Below, in pieces: positions 8,314 through 17,911 of a stretch of DNA of 64,000 nt (position 1 is the stretch's first letter; the number at the start of each line of letters is the position of its first letter). The notes below the pieces were generated by a model, which worked only from the letters and a program-made list of their open reading frames with translations, was not told where the DNA came from and made no database searches. Source of the stretch: Caulobacter sp. Root343 (GTDB taxonomy: Bacteria > Pseudomonadota > Alphaproteobacteria > Caulobacterales > Caulobacteraceae); NCBI RefSeq assembly GCF_001425745.1, contig NZ_LMDF01000002.1, positions 264-64,263 on the forward strand. The letters run 5' to 3'. The position numbers were made by a program, and so were the translations under genes.

Positions 8314-9462
8314 ATGGCCCTCGATCTGGAAACCCGCACGCAGCTGATCGACACCGTCGCCCGCTTCGTGGCCGAGCGCCTGCGCCCGATCGAGGCCAAG
8401 GTGGCCGAGGACGATCTGGTCCCTCAGGATGTCGTCGAGGAGATGAAAGCGCTGGGCCTGTTCGGCCTGTCGATCCCGGAAGAGTTCGGCGGGCTAGGTC
8501 TGAACATGGAGGAAGAGGCGCTGGTGGCTATCGAGCTGGGCCGCGCCTCGCCGGCCTTCCGCTCGGTGTTCGGCACCAATGTCGGTATCGGCAGCCAGGG
8601 CCTGGTCATGTTCGGCGACGACACCCAGAAGGCCAAGTGGCTGGAGGGCATCGCCTCGGGCGAGATCATCACTTCATTCGCCCTGACCGAGCCAGAGGCC
8701 GGTTCGGACAGCGCCGCCGTCCAGACGCGCGCCACGCTCGACGGCGATCATTATGTGCTGAACGGCGACAAGCGCTTCATCACCAACGCCGGCAAGGCGT
8801 CGCTGTTCACGGTGATGGCGCGCACCAATCCCGACGCCAAGGGCGGCTCCGGCGTCTCGGCCTTCCTGGTGCCGCGCGACCTGCCGGGTCTCTCGGTCAG
8901 CAAGCCCGAGAAGAAGATGGGCCAGCAGGGCGCCCACATCCACGACGTCACCTTCGACAATGTCCGGGTGCCGGTCGAGAACCGGCTGGGCGCGGAGGGG
9001 GAGGGCTTCAAGGTCGCCATGCAGGTGTTGGACCGGGGGCGCCTGCACATCTCCGCCGTCTGCGTGGGCGTGGCCGAGCGGCTGATCGCCGACTGCGTGG
9101 CCTATGCCAGCGAGCGCAAGCAGTTCGGCCAGCCGATCGCCAGCTTCCAGCTGATCCAGGCGATGATCGCCGACAGCAAGACCGAGGCCCTGGCGGCCAA
9201 GGCGCTGGTGCTGGACACCGCGCGCAAGCGCGACGCCGGCGACAATGTCACCCTGGAGGCGGCGGCCTCTAAGCTGTTCGCCTCGGAAATGGTCGGTCGG
9301 GTGGCCGATCGGGCCGTGCAGATATTCGGCGGCGCCGGCTATGTCGCCGACTACGGCATCGAGCGCCTGTATCGCGACGTGCGGATCTTCCGCATCTACG
9401 AAGGCACCAGCCAGATCCAGCAACTGGTCATCGCCCGCGAGACTCTCAAGCGCGGCGGCTGA
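8314..9462 (+). CDS. Acyl-CoA dehydrogenase
   Basis: 382-residue FAD enzyme that introduces the alpha,beta double bond into acyl-CoA thioesters. Seen: SFALTEPEAGSDSAA (the FAD/substrate signature), FITNAGKA, and the C-terminal YEGTSQIQQ containing the usual catalytic-base glutamate position. Length is normal for the family. GGAAGGA lies before the ATG. A strong hairpin terminator begins 57 bases after the stop. Chain-length or branched-chain specificity is undetermined. A monocistronic unit. Confidence 0.92.
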   Translation: MALDLETRTQLIDTVARFVAERLRPIEAKVAEDDLVPQDVVEEMKALGLFGLSIPEEFGGLGLNMEEEALVAIELGRASPAFRSVFGTNVGIGSQGLVMFGDDTQKAKWLEGIASGEIITSFALTEPEAGSDSAAVQTRATLDGDHYVLNGDKRFITNAGKASLFTVMARTNPDAKGGSGVSAFLVPRDLPGLSVSKPEKKMGQQGAHIHDVTFDNVRVPVENRLGAEGEGFKVAMQVLDRGRLHISAVCVGVAERLIADCVAYASERKQFGQPIASFQLIQAMIADSKTEALAAKALVLDTARKRDAGDNVTLEAAASKLFASEMVGRVADRAVQIFGGAGYVADYGIERLYRDVRIFRIYEGTSQIQQLVIARETLKRGG

Positions 9463-9519
9463 CAAGACTATTCAGGTAAAAGGCCTATCCGAAGACTTGG
9501 TCGGCCCCACAATAGCAGA

Positions 9520-9548
9520 CGCCCTCGCCGGTTGAGCCGGCGAGGGCG
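9520..9548. terminator. Bidirectional intrinsic terminator
   Basis: A perfect 12-base-pair stem (CGCCCTCGCCGG with CCGGCGAGGGCG) closes a five-base loop, and TATTGTTT follows on the plus strand. It sits between the ends of the acyl-CoA dehydrogenase gene and the convergent small secreted-protein gene, so it can serve both. Confidence 0.88.
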
Positions 9549-9584
9549 TATTGTTTCCCCCTAAACGGTGTCGACGCGTAAGAC

Positions 9585-9842
9585 TTACGCGCCGCCCGGG
9601 AAGCGGAAGGGAACCTTCACGGTGCCGGTCTTGGCGCCCATCGGCAGCTTTTCGGCGATGCACATGGCGGCCTTGTCGAAGCCCTTACCAGCGGCGCTGT
9701 TGTCGACGACCTTGCAGTCCGTGTTCGCGTACTGCTGCAGGCAACGGCCCATTTGGTCTTCGAAACCGCCGGCGGCCGACGCGGCCTGAGCGACGAAAAA
9801 GCTGCCAGCGATTCCCGCGGCAATAGCGATCGGATATTTCAT
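9585..9842 (-). CDS. Small secreted three-cysteine protein
   Basis: 85 residues with a clear Sec signal peptide: MKYPIAIAAG, a hydrophobic core and AQAASA before the likely cleavage site. The mature part of about 60 residues has three cysteines (MGRCLQQ, TDCKVVD, AAMCIAE) and ends in a basic-aromatic stretch. I do not recognise a family. The ATG at 9842 was chosen because TAGGAG precedes it and the signal peptide begins there. It is divergent from the chemotaxis operon across a 344-base AT-rich spacer with two inverted repeats, so shared regulation is possible. It is probably periplasmic or exported. Confidence 0.75.
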   Translation of the reverse strand: MKYPIAIAAGIAGSFFVAQAASAAGGFEDQMGRCLQQYANTDCKVVDNSAAGKGFDKAAMCIAEKLPMGAKTGTVKVPFRFPGGA

Positions 9843-9925
9843 CCCGCTGCTCCTAGTAATGAATTCACGTCCTGTGGACGACGCGCCAACCGGACGCAGG
9901 AGCAAAATCGCAGGTGTAAGTTAAG

Positions 9926-9949
9926 ATATTCTGAGTCGGGCCAGAATAT
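9926..9949. promoter_or_regulatory. Inverted repeat ATATTCTG-N8-CAGAATAT
   Basis: A perfect dyad of two 8-base arms separated by eight bases. It lies 84 bases upstream of the small secreted-protein start and 238 bases before the MCP start. The size and spacing fit an operator for a dimeric regulator. The regulator is unknown. Confidence 0.45.
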
Positions 9950-10102
9950 TCGAGGTTTACTGTCAGGTAACCATGCTTCGATCTTTCGGAGACTCTCGTT
10001 CTCCAGAGCCCTCTTTATAGAATCGGAGGGCGGGAGCCTGCGACCAAATGACCACCTTGGCGCGACCTGGAGATATTATATCGAATTCCCCTTAACCAAG
10101 TC

Positions 10103-10120
10103 AGAGTCTGTTAGGACTCT
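10103..10120. promoter_or_regulatory. Inverted repeat AGAGTC-N6-GACTCT
   Basis: A perfect 6-base dyad with a six-base centre, five bases after the TTAACCA sequence and 67 bases before the MCP start. The position suits control of the chemotaxis operon promoter. Binding is inferred from symmetry only. Confidence 0.4.
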
Positions 10121-10186
10121 ATCGCGATTATCCCACTTCAGTTTGGCGATCCGTGACTCGGAGCGCTGGTTGGAGGGGACCTCGCG

Positions 10187-12169
10187 ATGAAACGTATTCG
10201 TCTCGTCGATTTACCATTGATCATCAAGATCGGCTTCGCGCCGGCTTTCGCGCTGCTCATGCTGGCCTTGATGGCCGGCGGCGCGATCGTCGTTCAGAAG
10301 AGCCAGTCGGCCGCCTTGAAGCAGGTGGTCGAAACCGACATGCGTCAGAACATGGAGATCCAAAGGGTCTCCAAGCGCATCTCGAACATCAACGGCGAAC
10401 TTTACACGGTGCTGACCCACAAGGCGGGCAACATCGACGTCGCCAAGAACGACGCCCGCATGGCGGCGATCCTGACCGAGACGGATTCGGTCAAGAAGGA
10501 TCTGGTCTCGCTGAAGGCCAAGCTGCCGGCCGCCGAACAGCCGAAGATCGCGGAGTTGATCAAGTCGCTGGACGAGTGCCGTAGCGCCATCGACACGGTG
10601 AGCGGCATGATCGGCGTCGACTTCGGCATGGCCGTCGGCTTCATCGCGCCGTTCGAAGAACAATACGCCAAGATGACCGGCCAGCTGGACCAGGTCGTCG
10701 CCGCCGCCAACAAGCGGATCGAAGGCGAAACCGCCAAGCGCCAGACCGAGGCCACGGCCGCGATGAGCGCCACGATCCTGATGTCCCTGGTCACCCTGGG
10801 GACCGTCGGCGGCCTGGCGTTCCTGACCGTCATGACCACCCGGAAGTCGATCGGCGACATCGCCGGCGCCACCGAGAAGCTCTCGAAGGGCGACAACGGC
10901 ATCGACCTCGAAAAGCTGGAACGCGGCGACGAGCTGGGCGCCATCGTCCGTTCGCTCAAGGTCTTCCGGGACAACCAACTCCATCTCGACACCCTGCGCG
11001 CGGAGCAGGAGAAGTCGGCCGCCCTCACGGCCGATGAACGCCGCGCCAAGGAAGCCGCCGCCGCCGCCGCCGCCCAGGAAAGCGCCCTCGTGGTCACCAG
11101 CCTGGCCGAGGGCCTGGAAAAGCTGGCTTCGGGCGACCTGACCTTCCGTGTCAGCGCCGACTTCCCGGGCGAGTACCGCAAGCTGAAAGACGACTTCAAC
11201 GGCGCCATGGGCTCGCTGCAGGAGACGATGAAGGTCATCGCCGCCTCGACCGACGGCCTGCGCACCGGCGCCGACGAGATCGCCCACGCCTCGGACGATC
11301 TGTCGCGCCGCACCGAGCAGCAAGCCGCCAGCCTGGAAGAAACCGCCGCCGCCCTGGACGAGCTGACCGCCACCGTGCGCCGTACGGCCTCGGGCGCCCG
11401 TCAGGCCTCGGACGTGGTTTCGACCACCCGTGGCGAAGCGACGCATTCCGGTCAGGTCGTGCATCAAGCAGTGTCGGCCATGGGCGAGATTGAAAACTCG
11501 TCCAAGCAGATCAGCCAGATCATCGGCGTGATCGACGAAATCGCTTTCCAGACCAACCTTCTGGCTCTGAACGCCGGCGTCGAAGCCGCGCGAGCTGGCG
11601 AAGCCGGCCGCGGGTTCGCGGTCGTCGCCCAGGAAGTCCGGGCCCTGGCCCAGCGCTCCGCCGAGGCGGCCAAGGAGATCAAGGCTCTGATCTCCTCGTC
11701 GACCCAGCAGGTCAGCCAAGGCGTCAGCCTGGTCGGCCAGACGGGCGAGGCCCTGCAACGGATCGTGGCGAAGGTCGGCGAGATCGACGCGCTGGTCACC
11801 GAGATCGCGGCCTCGGCCGCGGAGCAGGCGACCGGTCTGAACGAAGTGAACACCGCCGTGAACCAGATGGACCAGGTCACGCAGCAGAACGCCGCCATGG
11901 TCGAGCAATCGACCGCCGCGACGCACTCGCTGAAAGGCGAAACCGCCGAACTGGTCCGCCTCATGGCCCGCTTCCAAGTCGGAGCTGGGCAAGGGGGAAT
12001 GTCTTCGTCCTACAGCCGGCCGGCCGTCGCCGATCCGGTTCAACACGCCCCGGCGCGCAACCCGGTGGCCGAGCAACAGGCTCGCCTGAACACCTTCGCC
12101 CGTCCGGGCCGGAGCGGTTCGGCGGCGGTCGCCCAGGCCCCTGCTACGGATGGTTGGGAGGAATTCTAA
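10187..12169 (+). CDS. mcpA: Methyl-accepting chemotaxis protein
   Basis: 660-residue chemoreceptor at the head of the chemotaxis operon. Seen: a first membrane helix at about 13-36, a periplasmic domain of about 155 residues, a second helix at about 194-216, HAMP regions after it, then the coiled-coil signalling domain with the hairpin tip [21 protein letters not shown] near 452-472. The final residues GWEEF match the xWxxF tether that binds CheR and CheB. Gene order matches the Caulobacter mcpA operon, whose receptor is polar and degraded at the swarmer-to-stalked transition; that behaviour is inferred here. The ligand is unknown. The next gene follows without a gap. Confidence 0.93.
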   Translation: MKRIRLVDLPLIIKIGFAPAFALLMLALMAGGAIVVQKSQSAALKQVVETDMRQNMEIQRVSKRISNINGELYTVLTHKAGNIDVAKNDARMAAILTETDSVKKDLVSLKAKLPAAEQPKIAELIKSLDECRSAIDTVSGMIGVDFGMAVGFIAPFEEQYAKMTGQLDQVVAAANKRIEGETAKRQTEATAAMSATILMSLVTLGTVGGLAFLTVMTTRKSIGDIAGATEKLSKGDNGIDLEKLERGDELGAIVRSLKVFRDNQLHLDTLRAEQEKSAALTADERRAKEAAAAAAAQESALVVTSLAEGLEKLASGDLTFRVSADFPGEYRKLKDDFNGAMGSLQETMKVIAASTDGLRTGADEIAHASDDLSRRTEQQAASLEETAAALDELTATVRRTASGARQASDVVSTTRGEATHSGQVVHQAVSAMGEIENSSKQISQIIGVIDEIAFQTNLLALNAGVEAARAGEAGRGFAVVAQEVRALAQRSAEAAKEIKALISSSTQQVSQGVSLVGQTGEALQRIVAKVGEIDALVTEIAASAAEQATGLNEVNTAVNQMDQVTQQNAAMVEQSTAATHSLKGETAELVRLMARFQVGAGQGGMSSSYSRPAVADPVQHAPARNPVAEQQARLNTFARPGRSGSAAVAQAPATDGWEEF

Positions 12170-12457
12170 ATGGCCGCTGCGATCGCGCTGCCTGAGACCC
12201 TGGACCTGAAGGCCGCGGCCCCGCTTAAGGCCGCCCTCCTGGAACGTCGCGGTGCGGCGATCACGGTGGAGGCCGACCAGGTTCGCCGCCTCGGCGGGCT
12301 GTGCCTGCAAGTCCTGCTCGCGGCCCGCAAGGCCTGGGACCTGGACGGTCAATCCTTTTCCATCAAGGGGCCTTCGGAGGCCTTCGTTGAAACCACCCGT
12401 CTTTTCGGCGCCGAAGGGGCGCTCCTCTCGGCGGCAATCCAAGGAGCTGAATCGTGA
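12170..12457 (+). CDS. STAS-domain protein of the chemotaxis operon
   Basis: 95 residues forming a single STAS-like fold (LKAALLERRGAAITVEADQV, then GGLCLQVLLAARKAWDLDGQ), the fold of anti-sigma-factor antagonists. In a canonical antagonist a Ser or Thr near the start of the second helix is phosphorylated; here that position reads RRLGGLCLQ with no obvious Ser or Thr, so phospho-switching may be absent. The gene begins directly after the MCP stop and overlaps the next cheY as GTGA. A structural role in signalling arrays is possible but unproven. Confidence 0.75.
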   Translation: MAAAIALPETLDLKAAAPLKAALLERRGAAITVEADQVRRLGGLCLQVLLAARKAWDLDGQSFSIKGPSEAFVETTRLFGAEGALLSAAIQGAES

Positions 12458-12819
12458 CGCGTACGGTTCTTACGGTCGATGACTCCCGGACGATGCGAGA
12501 CATGCTGCGCATGGCCCTCGCCGGCGCCGGCTTCAACGTGGTCGAGGCTGTCGACGGCGAGCATGGTCTGGAGGTTCTCTCCGCCCATCGCCCCGATGTC
12601 ATCATCACGGACATCAACATGCCCAAGCTGGACGGCTTCGGCTTCATCGAGGCGGTGCGGGTCGACGACGACTATCGCGCCATCCCGATCCTGGTCCTGA
12701 CCACGGAAAGCGACCCGGCCAAGAAGCAGCGGGCCCGCGAGGCCGGCGCGACGGGCTGGATCGTCAAGCCGTTCAACCCGGAAAAGCTGGTCGACGCGAT
12801 CCGTCGCGTCGCCGCCTGA
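12454..12819 (+). CDS. cheY: CheY response regulator (first copy)
   Basis: Single receiver domain of 121 residues. Phospho-acceptor Asp53 in ITDINMP, acidic pair at the N-terminus (VDDSRTM), switch Thr in LTTES, and invariant Lys105 in IVKPF. No output domain, so it acts by protein binding, either at the flagellar motor or as a phosphate sink for CheA. GTG start, overlapping the STAS gene stop by four bases. One of three CheY-like proteins in this operon. Confidence 0.93.
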   Translation: MTRTVLTVDDSRTMRDMLRMALAGAGFNVVEAVDGEHGLEVLSAHRPDVIITDINMPKLDGFGFIEAVRVDDDYRAIPILVLTTESDPAKKQRAREAGATGWIVKPFNPEKLVDAIRRVAA

Positions 12820-12897
12820 TCCGGACGGCCTGATCCAGGTTCAGTACCGAGTTTCTTTGAGCACCCGTTGCTAGACGCGAATTAGGACGTACGGGAT

Positions 12898-15138
12898 ATG
12901 GACGAGCTAGAGGCCATCAAGGTCACCTTCTTCCAGGAATGCGAGGAGCTCCTCGCCGACCTCGAGGGCGGTCTCCTGGCCATGGAAGAGGGAGCCGGCG
13001 ACCTCGAGACGGTCAACGCCGTGTTCCGCGCCGTCCACTCGATCAAGGGCGGCGCCGGCGCCTTCGGCCTCGAGCCGCTGGTGCGCTTCGCCCACGTGTT
13101 CGAGACCCTGCTGGACGCCGTGCGCTCGGGCGCCGTGCCCAACACGGTCGAGCTGGCCGCCGTCCTGCTGCGCGCCTCCGACATCCTGGCCGATCACGTC
13201 AGCGCCGCTCGCGGCCTCGGCGACGTCGACATGGGGGCCTCGGCCGCCATGGCCGCCGAGCTGGAAACCTGGACCGACCCGAACGCCTCTCCGGCCGCCG
13301 CCGCGCCGGTCGCGGTCGAGGACGCCGCTCCGGCCCCCGCACCCGTTGTCGATGCGGACGACGCCATCGACGACGACGGTCTCGGCTTCGTGTTCGTGCC
13401 CCAGACCATCTCGGTCGAGGCGCAGGCCGCCGACACCGACCTGATCCCCGCCAACGTCTGGACGGTGTCGATCCGTCCGAAGTCGGACCTGTACCGCAAG
13501 GCCAACGAGACGGCGCTGCTGCTGCGCGAGCTCAACCGCCTGGGTCCGATCACCGCGACGCTGGACGACAGCGCCATGCCGCCGTTGGAAGAGCTGGATC
13601 CGGAAGCCGCCTACGTCACCTGGAGCGTGCGCCTGGAGACCGAGGACGACGAGACCGCGATCCGCGAGGTCTTCGAATTCGTCGATGGCGACTGCGAACT
13701 GGAAATCACCCGCGGCGAGGCGCCCATCGCGGCCGTTCTCACCTCGCTTCTGACCGTGGCCGAAGCGCCCGCGATCGTCGAGCCGCCGGCCGAGCTGGCT
13801 CCGGTCGAGATCGCCGCGCTCGCGCCCGTCGCCGAAATCACGCCGGTCGCGCCGGCCGCCAAACCCGCCGCTCCGGCCGCGCCGACGCCGAAGGCCACCC
13901 AGGTCGAAGTCCCGGGTCCTGGCCAGTCGGTCATCCGCGTCGATCCCGAGCGCATCGACCGCCTGATCGATCTCGTCGGCGAGCTGGTCATCAACCAAGC
14001 CATGCTGGCCCAGCGGGTCGGCGAATACGGCATCGCTCCGTCCTCCAACCTGGCCATGGGTCTCGACGAGCTGGAACAGCTCACCCGCGAGATCCAGGAC
14101 AGCGTCATGGCCATCCGCGCCCAGCCGGTGAAGTCGGTGTTCCAGCGCATGCCGCGCCTGGTCCGCGAAGTCGCCAACATGACGGGTAAGCAGGCCCGCC
14201 TGGTGATGGACGGGGAGAACACCGAGGTCGACAAGACGGTCATCGAGCGTCTGTCCGACCCGATCACCCACATGCTGCGCAACGCCATCGACCACGGGCT
14301 GGAAAACCCCGAGGAGCGCAAGGCGGCCGGCAAGAATCCCGAAGGCGTCGTGCGCCTGGCCGCCCTGCACCGCAGCGGCCGAATCGTCATCGAGGTCTCG
14401 GACGACGGCAAGGGCATCAACCGCGAGCGGGTCCTCTCGATCGCGGTCAAGAAGGGCCTGATCGCCCCCGACCTGCAGCTGACCGACGAAGAGATCGACA
14501 ACCTGATCTTCCTCCCGGGCTTCTCGACCGCCGACAAGATCTCGGACGTGTCGGGCCGCGGCGTCGGCATGGACGTGGTCAAGCGCTCGGTCCAGGCCCT
14601 GGGCGGTCGGATCTCGATCACCTCGCGTCCGGGCCAAGGCTCGACCTTCACCCTCAGCCTGCCGCTGACCCTGGCCGTCCTGGACGGCATGGTGGTCGAC
14701 GTCGCCGGCGAGACCCTGGTCGTGCCGCTGGCCGCCATCGTCGAAAGCCTGCGTCCGAAGCCGGAAGAGGTCCGCCCGCTGGGCCCGGTCGGCTCGGTGC
14801 TGGCCGTCCGCGACAGCTTCGTGCCGCTGATCGACGTCGGCCGGACCCTGGGCTATCGCGACACCAGCCCGCACCCGTGCGAAGGCGTCGTGCTGCTGGT
14901 CGAGGGCGAGGACGGCTCGCGCGCCGCCCTGGTGGCGGACGCCATCCACGGCCAGCGCCAGGTCGTCATCAAGTCGCTGGAACAGAACTATCAGCAGGTC
15001 GAAGGCGTCGCCGCCGCCACCATCCTGGGCGACGGCCGCGTGGCCCTGATCCTGGACGTCGACGCCACCATCAATCTTCGTCGCCGCGAAGGCGGCGCGC
15101 CTCGCCCCACCGAACCCACCCTCATCGCCGCGGAGTAA
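12898..15138 (+). CDS. cheA: Chemotaxis histidine kinase CheA
   Basis: 746 residues. Domains in order: Hpt (P1) with phospho-acceptor His47 in RAVHSIKGGA; a long acidic, Ala/Pro-rich linker region including a P2-like segment (about 125-340); P3 dimerisation helices from about 350 (DPERIDRLIDLVGELV); HATPase P4 with the N box LRNAIDHGLENPEERK and G box SDDGKGINRERV; and a CheW-like P5 domain at the end. It autophosphorylates and passes phosphate to CheY and CheB. It follows cheY after 78 bases, the largest internal gap in the operon. Confidence 0.96.
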   Translation: MDELEAIKVTFFQECEELLADLEGGLLAMEEGAGDLETVNAVFRAVHSIKGGAGAFGLEPLVRFAHVFETLLDAVRSGAVPNTVELAAVLLRASDILADHVSAARGLGDVDMGASAAMAAELETWTDPNASPAAAAPVAVEDAAPAPAPVVDADDAIDDDGLGFVFVPQTISVEAQAADTDLIPANVWTVSIRPKSDLYRKANETALLLRELNRLGPITATLDDSAMPPLEELDPEAAYVTWSVRLETEDDETAIREVFEFVDGDCELEITRGEAPIAAVLTSLLTVAEAPAIVEPPAELAPVEIAALAPVAEITPVAPAAKPAAPAAPTPKATQVEVPGPGQSVIRVDPERIDRLIDLVGELVINQAMLAQRVGEYGIAPSSNLAMGLDELEQLTREIQDSVMAIRAQPVKSVFQRMPRLVREVANMTGKQARLVMDGENTEVDKTVIERLSDPITHMLRNAIDHGLENPEERKAAGKNPEGVVRLAALHRSGRIVIEVSDDGKGINRERVLSIAVKKGLIAPDLQLTDEEIDNLIFLPGFSTADKISDVSGRGVGMDVVKRSVQALGGRISITSRPGQGSTFTLSLPLTLAVLDGMVVDVAGETLVVPLAAIVESLRPKPEEVRPLGPVGSVLAVRDSFVPLIDVGRTLGYRDTSPHPCEGVVLLVEGEDGSRAALVADAIHGQRQVVIKSLEQNYQQVEGVAAATILGDGRVALILDVDATINLRRREGGAPRPTEPTLIAAE

Positions 15139-15141
15139 GTC

Positions 15142-15609
15142 ATGACCGATCATGCCACCGCCACCGGGATCGACCGTCGAGAGCTGATTTCGTTCCACGT
15201 GGGCGATCAGGAATACTGCGTGGACATCATGGCCGTCCGCGAGATCCGCGGCTGGAGCCCGGCGACCGTGCTGCCGCAATCGCCCGGCTTCATGCGCGGC
15301 GTCATCAACCTGCGCGGCGCGGTGCTGCCGATCATGGACCTGGCCTGCCGCCTGGGCATGCCGGTGATCGAGCCGACCGTCCGCAGCGTCTTCATCGTGG
15401 TCAAGGCGGGCGACCGCACCGTCGGCCTGCTGGTCGACGCGGTGTCCGACATCCTGTCGATCAACGACGACATGATCCAACCGACCCCCGACGTCGCCTG
15501 CGACGCCGTCCGCAGCTTCGTGCGCGGCATCGTTTCGATCGAAGGCCGCATGATCAGCGAAATCTCGCTGGATCGTATCCTTCCTGAACGCGAGGCATTG
15601 GCCGCCTGA
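15142..15609 (+). CDS. cheW: Chemotaxis coupling protein CheW
   Basis: 155 residues, one CheW domain. It has the typical start [20 protein letters not shown] and the [15 protein letters not shown] loop. It links the receptor tip to CheA P5 in the array. It begins three bases after cheA, with GGAG before the ATG, and its TGA stop overlaps the cheR ATG by one base. Confidence 0.95.
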   Translation: MTDHATATGIDRRELISFHVGDQEYCVDIMAVREIRGWSPATVLPQSPGFMRGVINLRGAVLPIMDLACRLGMPVIEPTVRSVFIVVKAGDRTVGLLVDAVSDILSINDDMIQPTPDVACDAVRSFVRGIVSIEGRMISEISLDRILPEREALAA

Positions 15610-16490
15610 TGACGACCGCATTCGCCTCTCCCACGGACCGCCGCGAAGCCCTCGTCGATGGCGAGTTCGCGTTCACGTCCCAAGACTTCAAGCGCATCGC
15701 CGCGCTGTTGTACGACCTGGCCGGCATCAGCCTGCCCGACAGCAAGGCGACGCTGGTCTATTCGCGCCTGGCCAAGCGCCTGCGCTCCCTGGGCCTGCGC
15801 TCATTCACCGAGTACTGCACGTTCGTCGCCAGCGACAAGGGCCACGACGAGAGCCAGGAGATGCTGCGGGCGCTGACCACCAACGTCACGCGCTTCTTCC
15901 GCGAGCCGCACCACTTCGACGACCTGCGCGCCAATATCCTGGAGCCGATCGCCGACCAGGTGCGCGCCGGCCGCCGTCTGCGTCTGTGGTCCGCCGCCAG
16001 CTCGTCGGGCCAGGAGCCCTATTCGATGGCCTTCACGGTGCTGTCGGTCTGGCCGAACGCCGCCGATCTGGACATCCGGATCCTGGGCACGGACATCGAC
16101 ACCAACGTGCTCGCGACCGGCCGCGCCGCCGTCTACGAGGAAAGCCTGCTCGAAGGCATCCCCGCCGCGGCGCGCAACCAGTACTTCGAACGCGACCCGT
16201 CCGACCGCCGCGCCTTCCGCGTCTGCGAGACGGCGCGCAGCCTGGTCGCGTTCCGGGAACTAAATCTCAACGGTCCGTCCTGGCCTATGAAAGGCCCGTT
16301 CGACGCCATCTTCTGCCGGAATGTCGTGATCTATTTCGATGAACCCACCCAGGAACGCGTTTGGAGCCGCTTCGCGCCCCTCATCGCGCCCGGCGGCCGC
16401 CTGTATGTCGGCCACTCCGAGCGCGTCGGCGCGTCCGTGACCGCGTTCGAGAGCTGCGGCCTCACCGCCTATCGAAAGGCCGGTCGCTGA
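15609..16490 (+). CDS. cheR: Chemoreceptor methyltransferase CheR
   Basis: 293 residues. SAM-dependent glutamate methyltransferase that resets receptor sensitivity. Seen: the N-terminal helical domain ([20 protein letters not shown]), [14 protein letters not shown], the SAM-binding [19 protein letters not shown] segment, and [15 protein letters not shown]. It can dock on the GWEEF tail of the operon's receptor. Its stop overlaps the cheB start by one base. Confidence 0.95.
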   Translation: MTTAFASPTDRREALVDGEFAFTSQDFKRIAALLYDLAGISLPDSKATLVYSRLAKRLRSLGLRSFTEYCTFVASDKGHDESQEMLRALTTNVTRFFREPHHFDDLRANILEPIADQVRAGRRLRLWSAASSSGQEPYSMAFTVLSVWPNAADLDIRILGTDIDTNVLATGRAAVYEESLLEGIPAAARNQYFERDPSDRRAFRVCETARSLVAFRELNLNGPSWPMKGPFDAIFCRNVVIYFDEPTQERVWSRFAPLIAPGGRLYVGHSERVGASVTAFESCGLTAYRKAGR

Positions 16491-17518
16491 TGCCCAAAAT
16501 TCGCGTTCTCGTCGTCGACGACTCCGCCACCATGCGGAGCCTGATCACGGCGGCCCTTAATCGTGACCCGGAGATCGAGGTGGTCGGCGGCGCCGGCGAC
16601 CCGTTCGAGGCGCGGGGCATGATCAAGGCCCTGAACCCCGACGTCGTCACGCTCGACATCGAGATGCCGAACATGAACGGCATCGAGTTCCTCGAGAAGA
16701 TCATGCGCCTGCGGCCGATGCCGGTGGTCATGGTCTCGACCCTGACCCAGTCCGGCGCCGAGATGACGCTGCGGGCCCTGGAACTCGGCGCGATTGACTG
16801 CGTGGGCAAGCCCGCCGACGCCACCGGCACCCAGGAAGCCCTGGCCGAGATCGTCGCCAAGGTGAAGATCGCGGCCCGCGCCTCGGTCCGCACCAAGGCC
16901 GACTCCGCGCCGGCCGGTCCGCGTCGCAAGGACTACATGCCCTCGGGCGACATCGTGGCGATCGGCTCGTCGACCGGCGGGGTGGAAGCCCTGTTGTCGA
17001 TCCTGCAGATGTTCCCCGACACCTGCCCGCCGACCGTCATCACCCAGCACATGCCGGCCACCTTCACCGCCAGCTTCGCCGCGCGCCTGGATCGCGCCAG
17101 CGGGGCCAAGGTGCAGGAAGCCACGGACGGCGCCCTGCTGGAGCCCGGCAAGGTCTATGTCGCCCCTGGCGGCGCCACGCACCTGGAGGTCGTTCGCTCG
17201 GCCGGCCTGCGTTGCCGCCTGGTGGCCGGCGATCCCGTCAGCGGCCACCGCCCGTCGGTGGACGTCCTGTTCAACTCGGTGGCCAACGCGGTCGGCGACA
17301 AGGCGGTCGGGGCGATCCTGACCGGCATGGGCCGCGACGGCGCCCAGGGCCTTCTGGCCATGCGAAAGGCCGGCGGCAAGACGCTAGGCCAGGACGAGGC
17401 GAGCTGCGTCGTCTACGGCATGCCTCGGTCCGCTTTTGAAATCGGCGCGGTGGAGAAGCAGGTTTCCCTGTCCTCCATGGGCCAGTCCATTCTCGATCTG
17501 GCCTCCGCGAGGCGATGA
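16490..17518 (+). CDS. cheB: Protein-glutamate methylesterase CheB
   Basis: 342 residues. N-terminal receiver with Asp56 in TLDIEMP; C-terminal methylesterase domain with the catalytic Ser in [10 protein letters not shown] (about 160), His187 in TQHMPA and Asp283 in GMGRDGAQG. It removes methyl groups from receptors and counteracts CheR after phosphorylation by CheA. The ATG at 16490 was chosen by homology and by the one-base overlap with cheR; longer frames upstream are not conserved. Confidence 0.95.
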   Translation: MPKIRVLVVDDSATMRSLITAALNRDPEIEVVGGAGDPFEARGMIKALNPDVVTLDIEMPNMNGIEFLEKIMRLRPMPVVMVSTLTQSGAEMTLRALELGAIDCVGKPADATGTQEALAEIVAKVKIAARASVRTKADSAPAGPRRKDYMPSGDIVAIGSSTGGVEALLSILQMFPDTCPPTVITQHMPATFTASFAARLDRASGAKVQEATDGALLEPGKVYVAPGGATHLEVVRSAGLRCRLVAGDPVSGHRPSVDVLFNSVANAVGDKAVGAILTGMGRDGAQGLLAMRKAGGKTLGQDEASCVVYGMPRSAFEIGAVEKQVSLSSMGQSILDLASARR

Positions 17519-17521
17519 ACC

Positions 17522-17911
17522 ATGCCGCAAGCTAGCACCATTTCCGTTCTCGTCGTCGACGACCAGCTGACCATGCGGGCGTTGATCCGCAATGCGCTCC
17601 AGCAGATCGGCTTCAAGGATATCCGTGAGGCGCCCGATGGCGAGGAGGCTCTGAAGAACCTCCTGGCCAAGCCGGCCAACCTCGTCATCTCGGACTTCAA
17701 CATGCCGAAGATGGATGGCCTGGCGCTGCTCCGCGCGGTGCGCTCGCACCCGCCGATCCGCCAGACCGCCTTCGTCATGCTGACGGGCCGCGCCGACCGC
17801 GAGCTGGTCCAGCGCGCCGTGCAGTTCGGCGTCAACAACTACTGCGTCAAGCCGTTCACGGTTCAGGGGCTGCGAGAGAAGATCGAACAGGTGTTCGGGC
17901 AGCTGACATGA
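17522..17911 (+). CDS. cheY: CheY response regulator (second copy)
   Basis: 129-residue single receiver domain with VVDDQLTMR, Asp58 in [11 protein letters not shown], Thr in MLTGR and Lys110 in CVKPF. This spacing and the FNMPKMDG motif are closest to the motor-binding CheY proteins of enteric type, so this may be the motor regulator, while the first copy may have another role; this is inference. Three bases after cheB; its stop overlaps the cheD start as ATGA. Confidence 0.93.
   Translation: MPQASTISVLVVDDQLTMRALIRNALQQIGFKDIREAPDGEEALKNLLAKPANLVISDFNMPKMDGLALLRAVRSHPPIRQTAFVMLTGRADRELVQRAVQFGVNNYCVKPFTVQGLREKIEQVFGQLT

Larger units (their letters stand above)
9843..10186. promoter_or_regulatory. 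AT-rich divergent control region before the chemotaxis operon
   Basis: This 344-base spacer is visibly richer in A and T than the genes on both sides. It holds two perfect inverted repeats (listed separately) and a TTAACCA sequence at 10092-10098 that matches most of the CtrA half-site TTAACCAT known in Caulobacter. A second, weaker match (GTAACCAT) lies at 9967-9974. No paired TTAA-N7-TTAA box was found. No open frame in it looks coding. A ribosome site GGAGGGG precedes the MCP start. Confidence 0.55.

Noticed and set aside
12820..12897. Internal promoter before cheA
   Set aside because: GCTAGAC resembles a Caulobacter -10 element, but TTGAGC is only seven bases upstream, too close for a housekeeping promoter.
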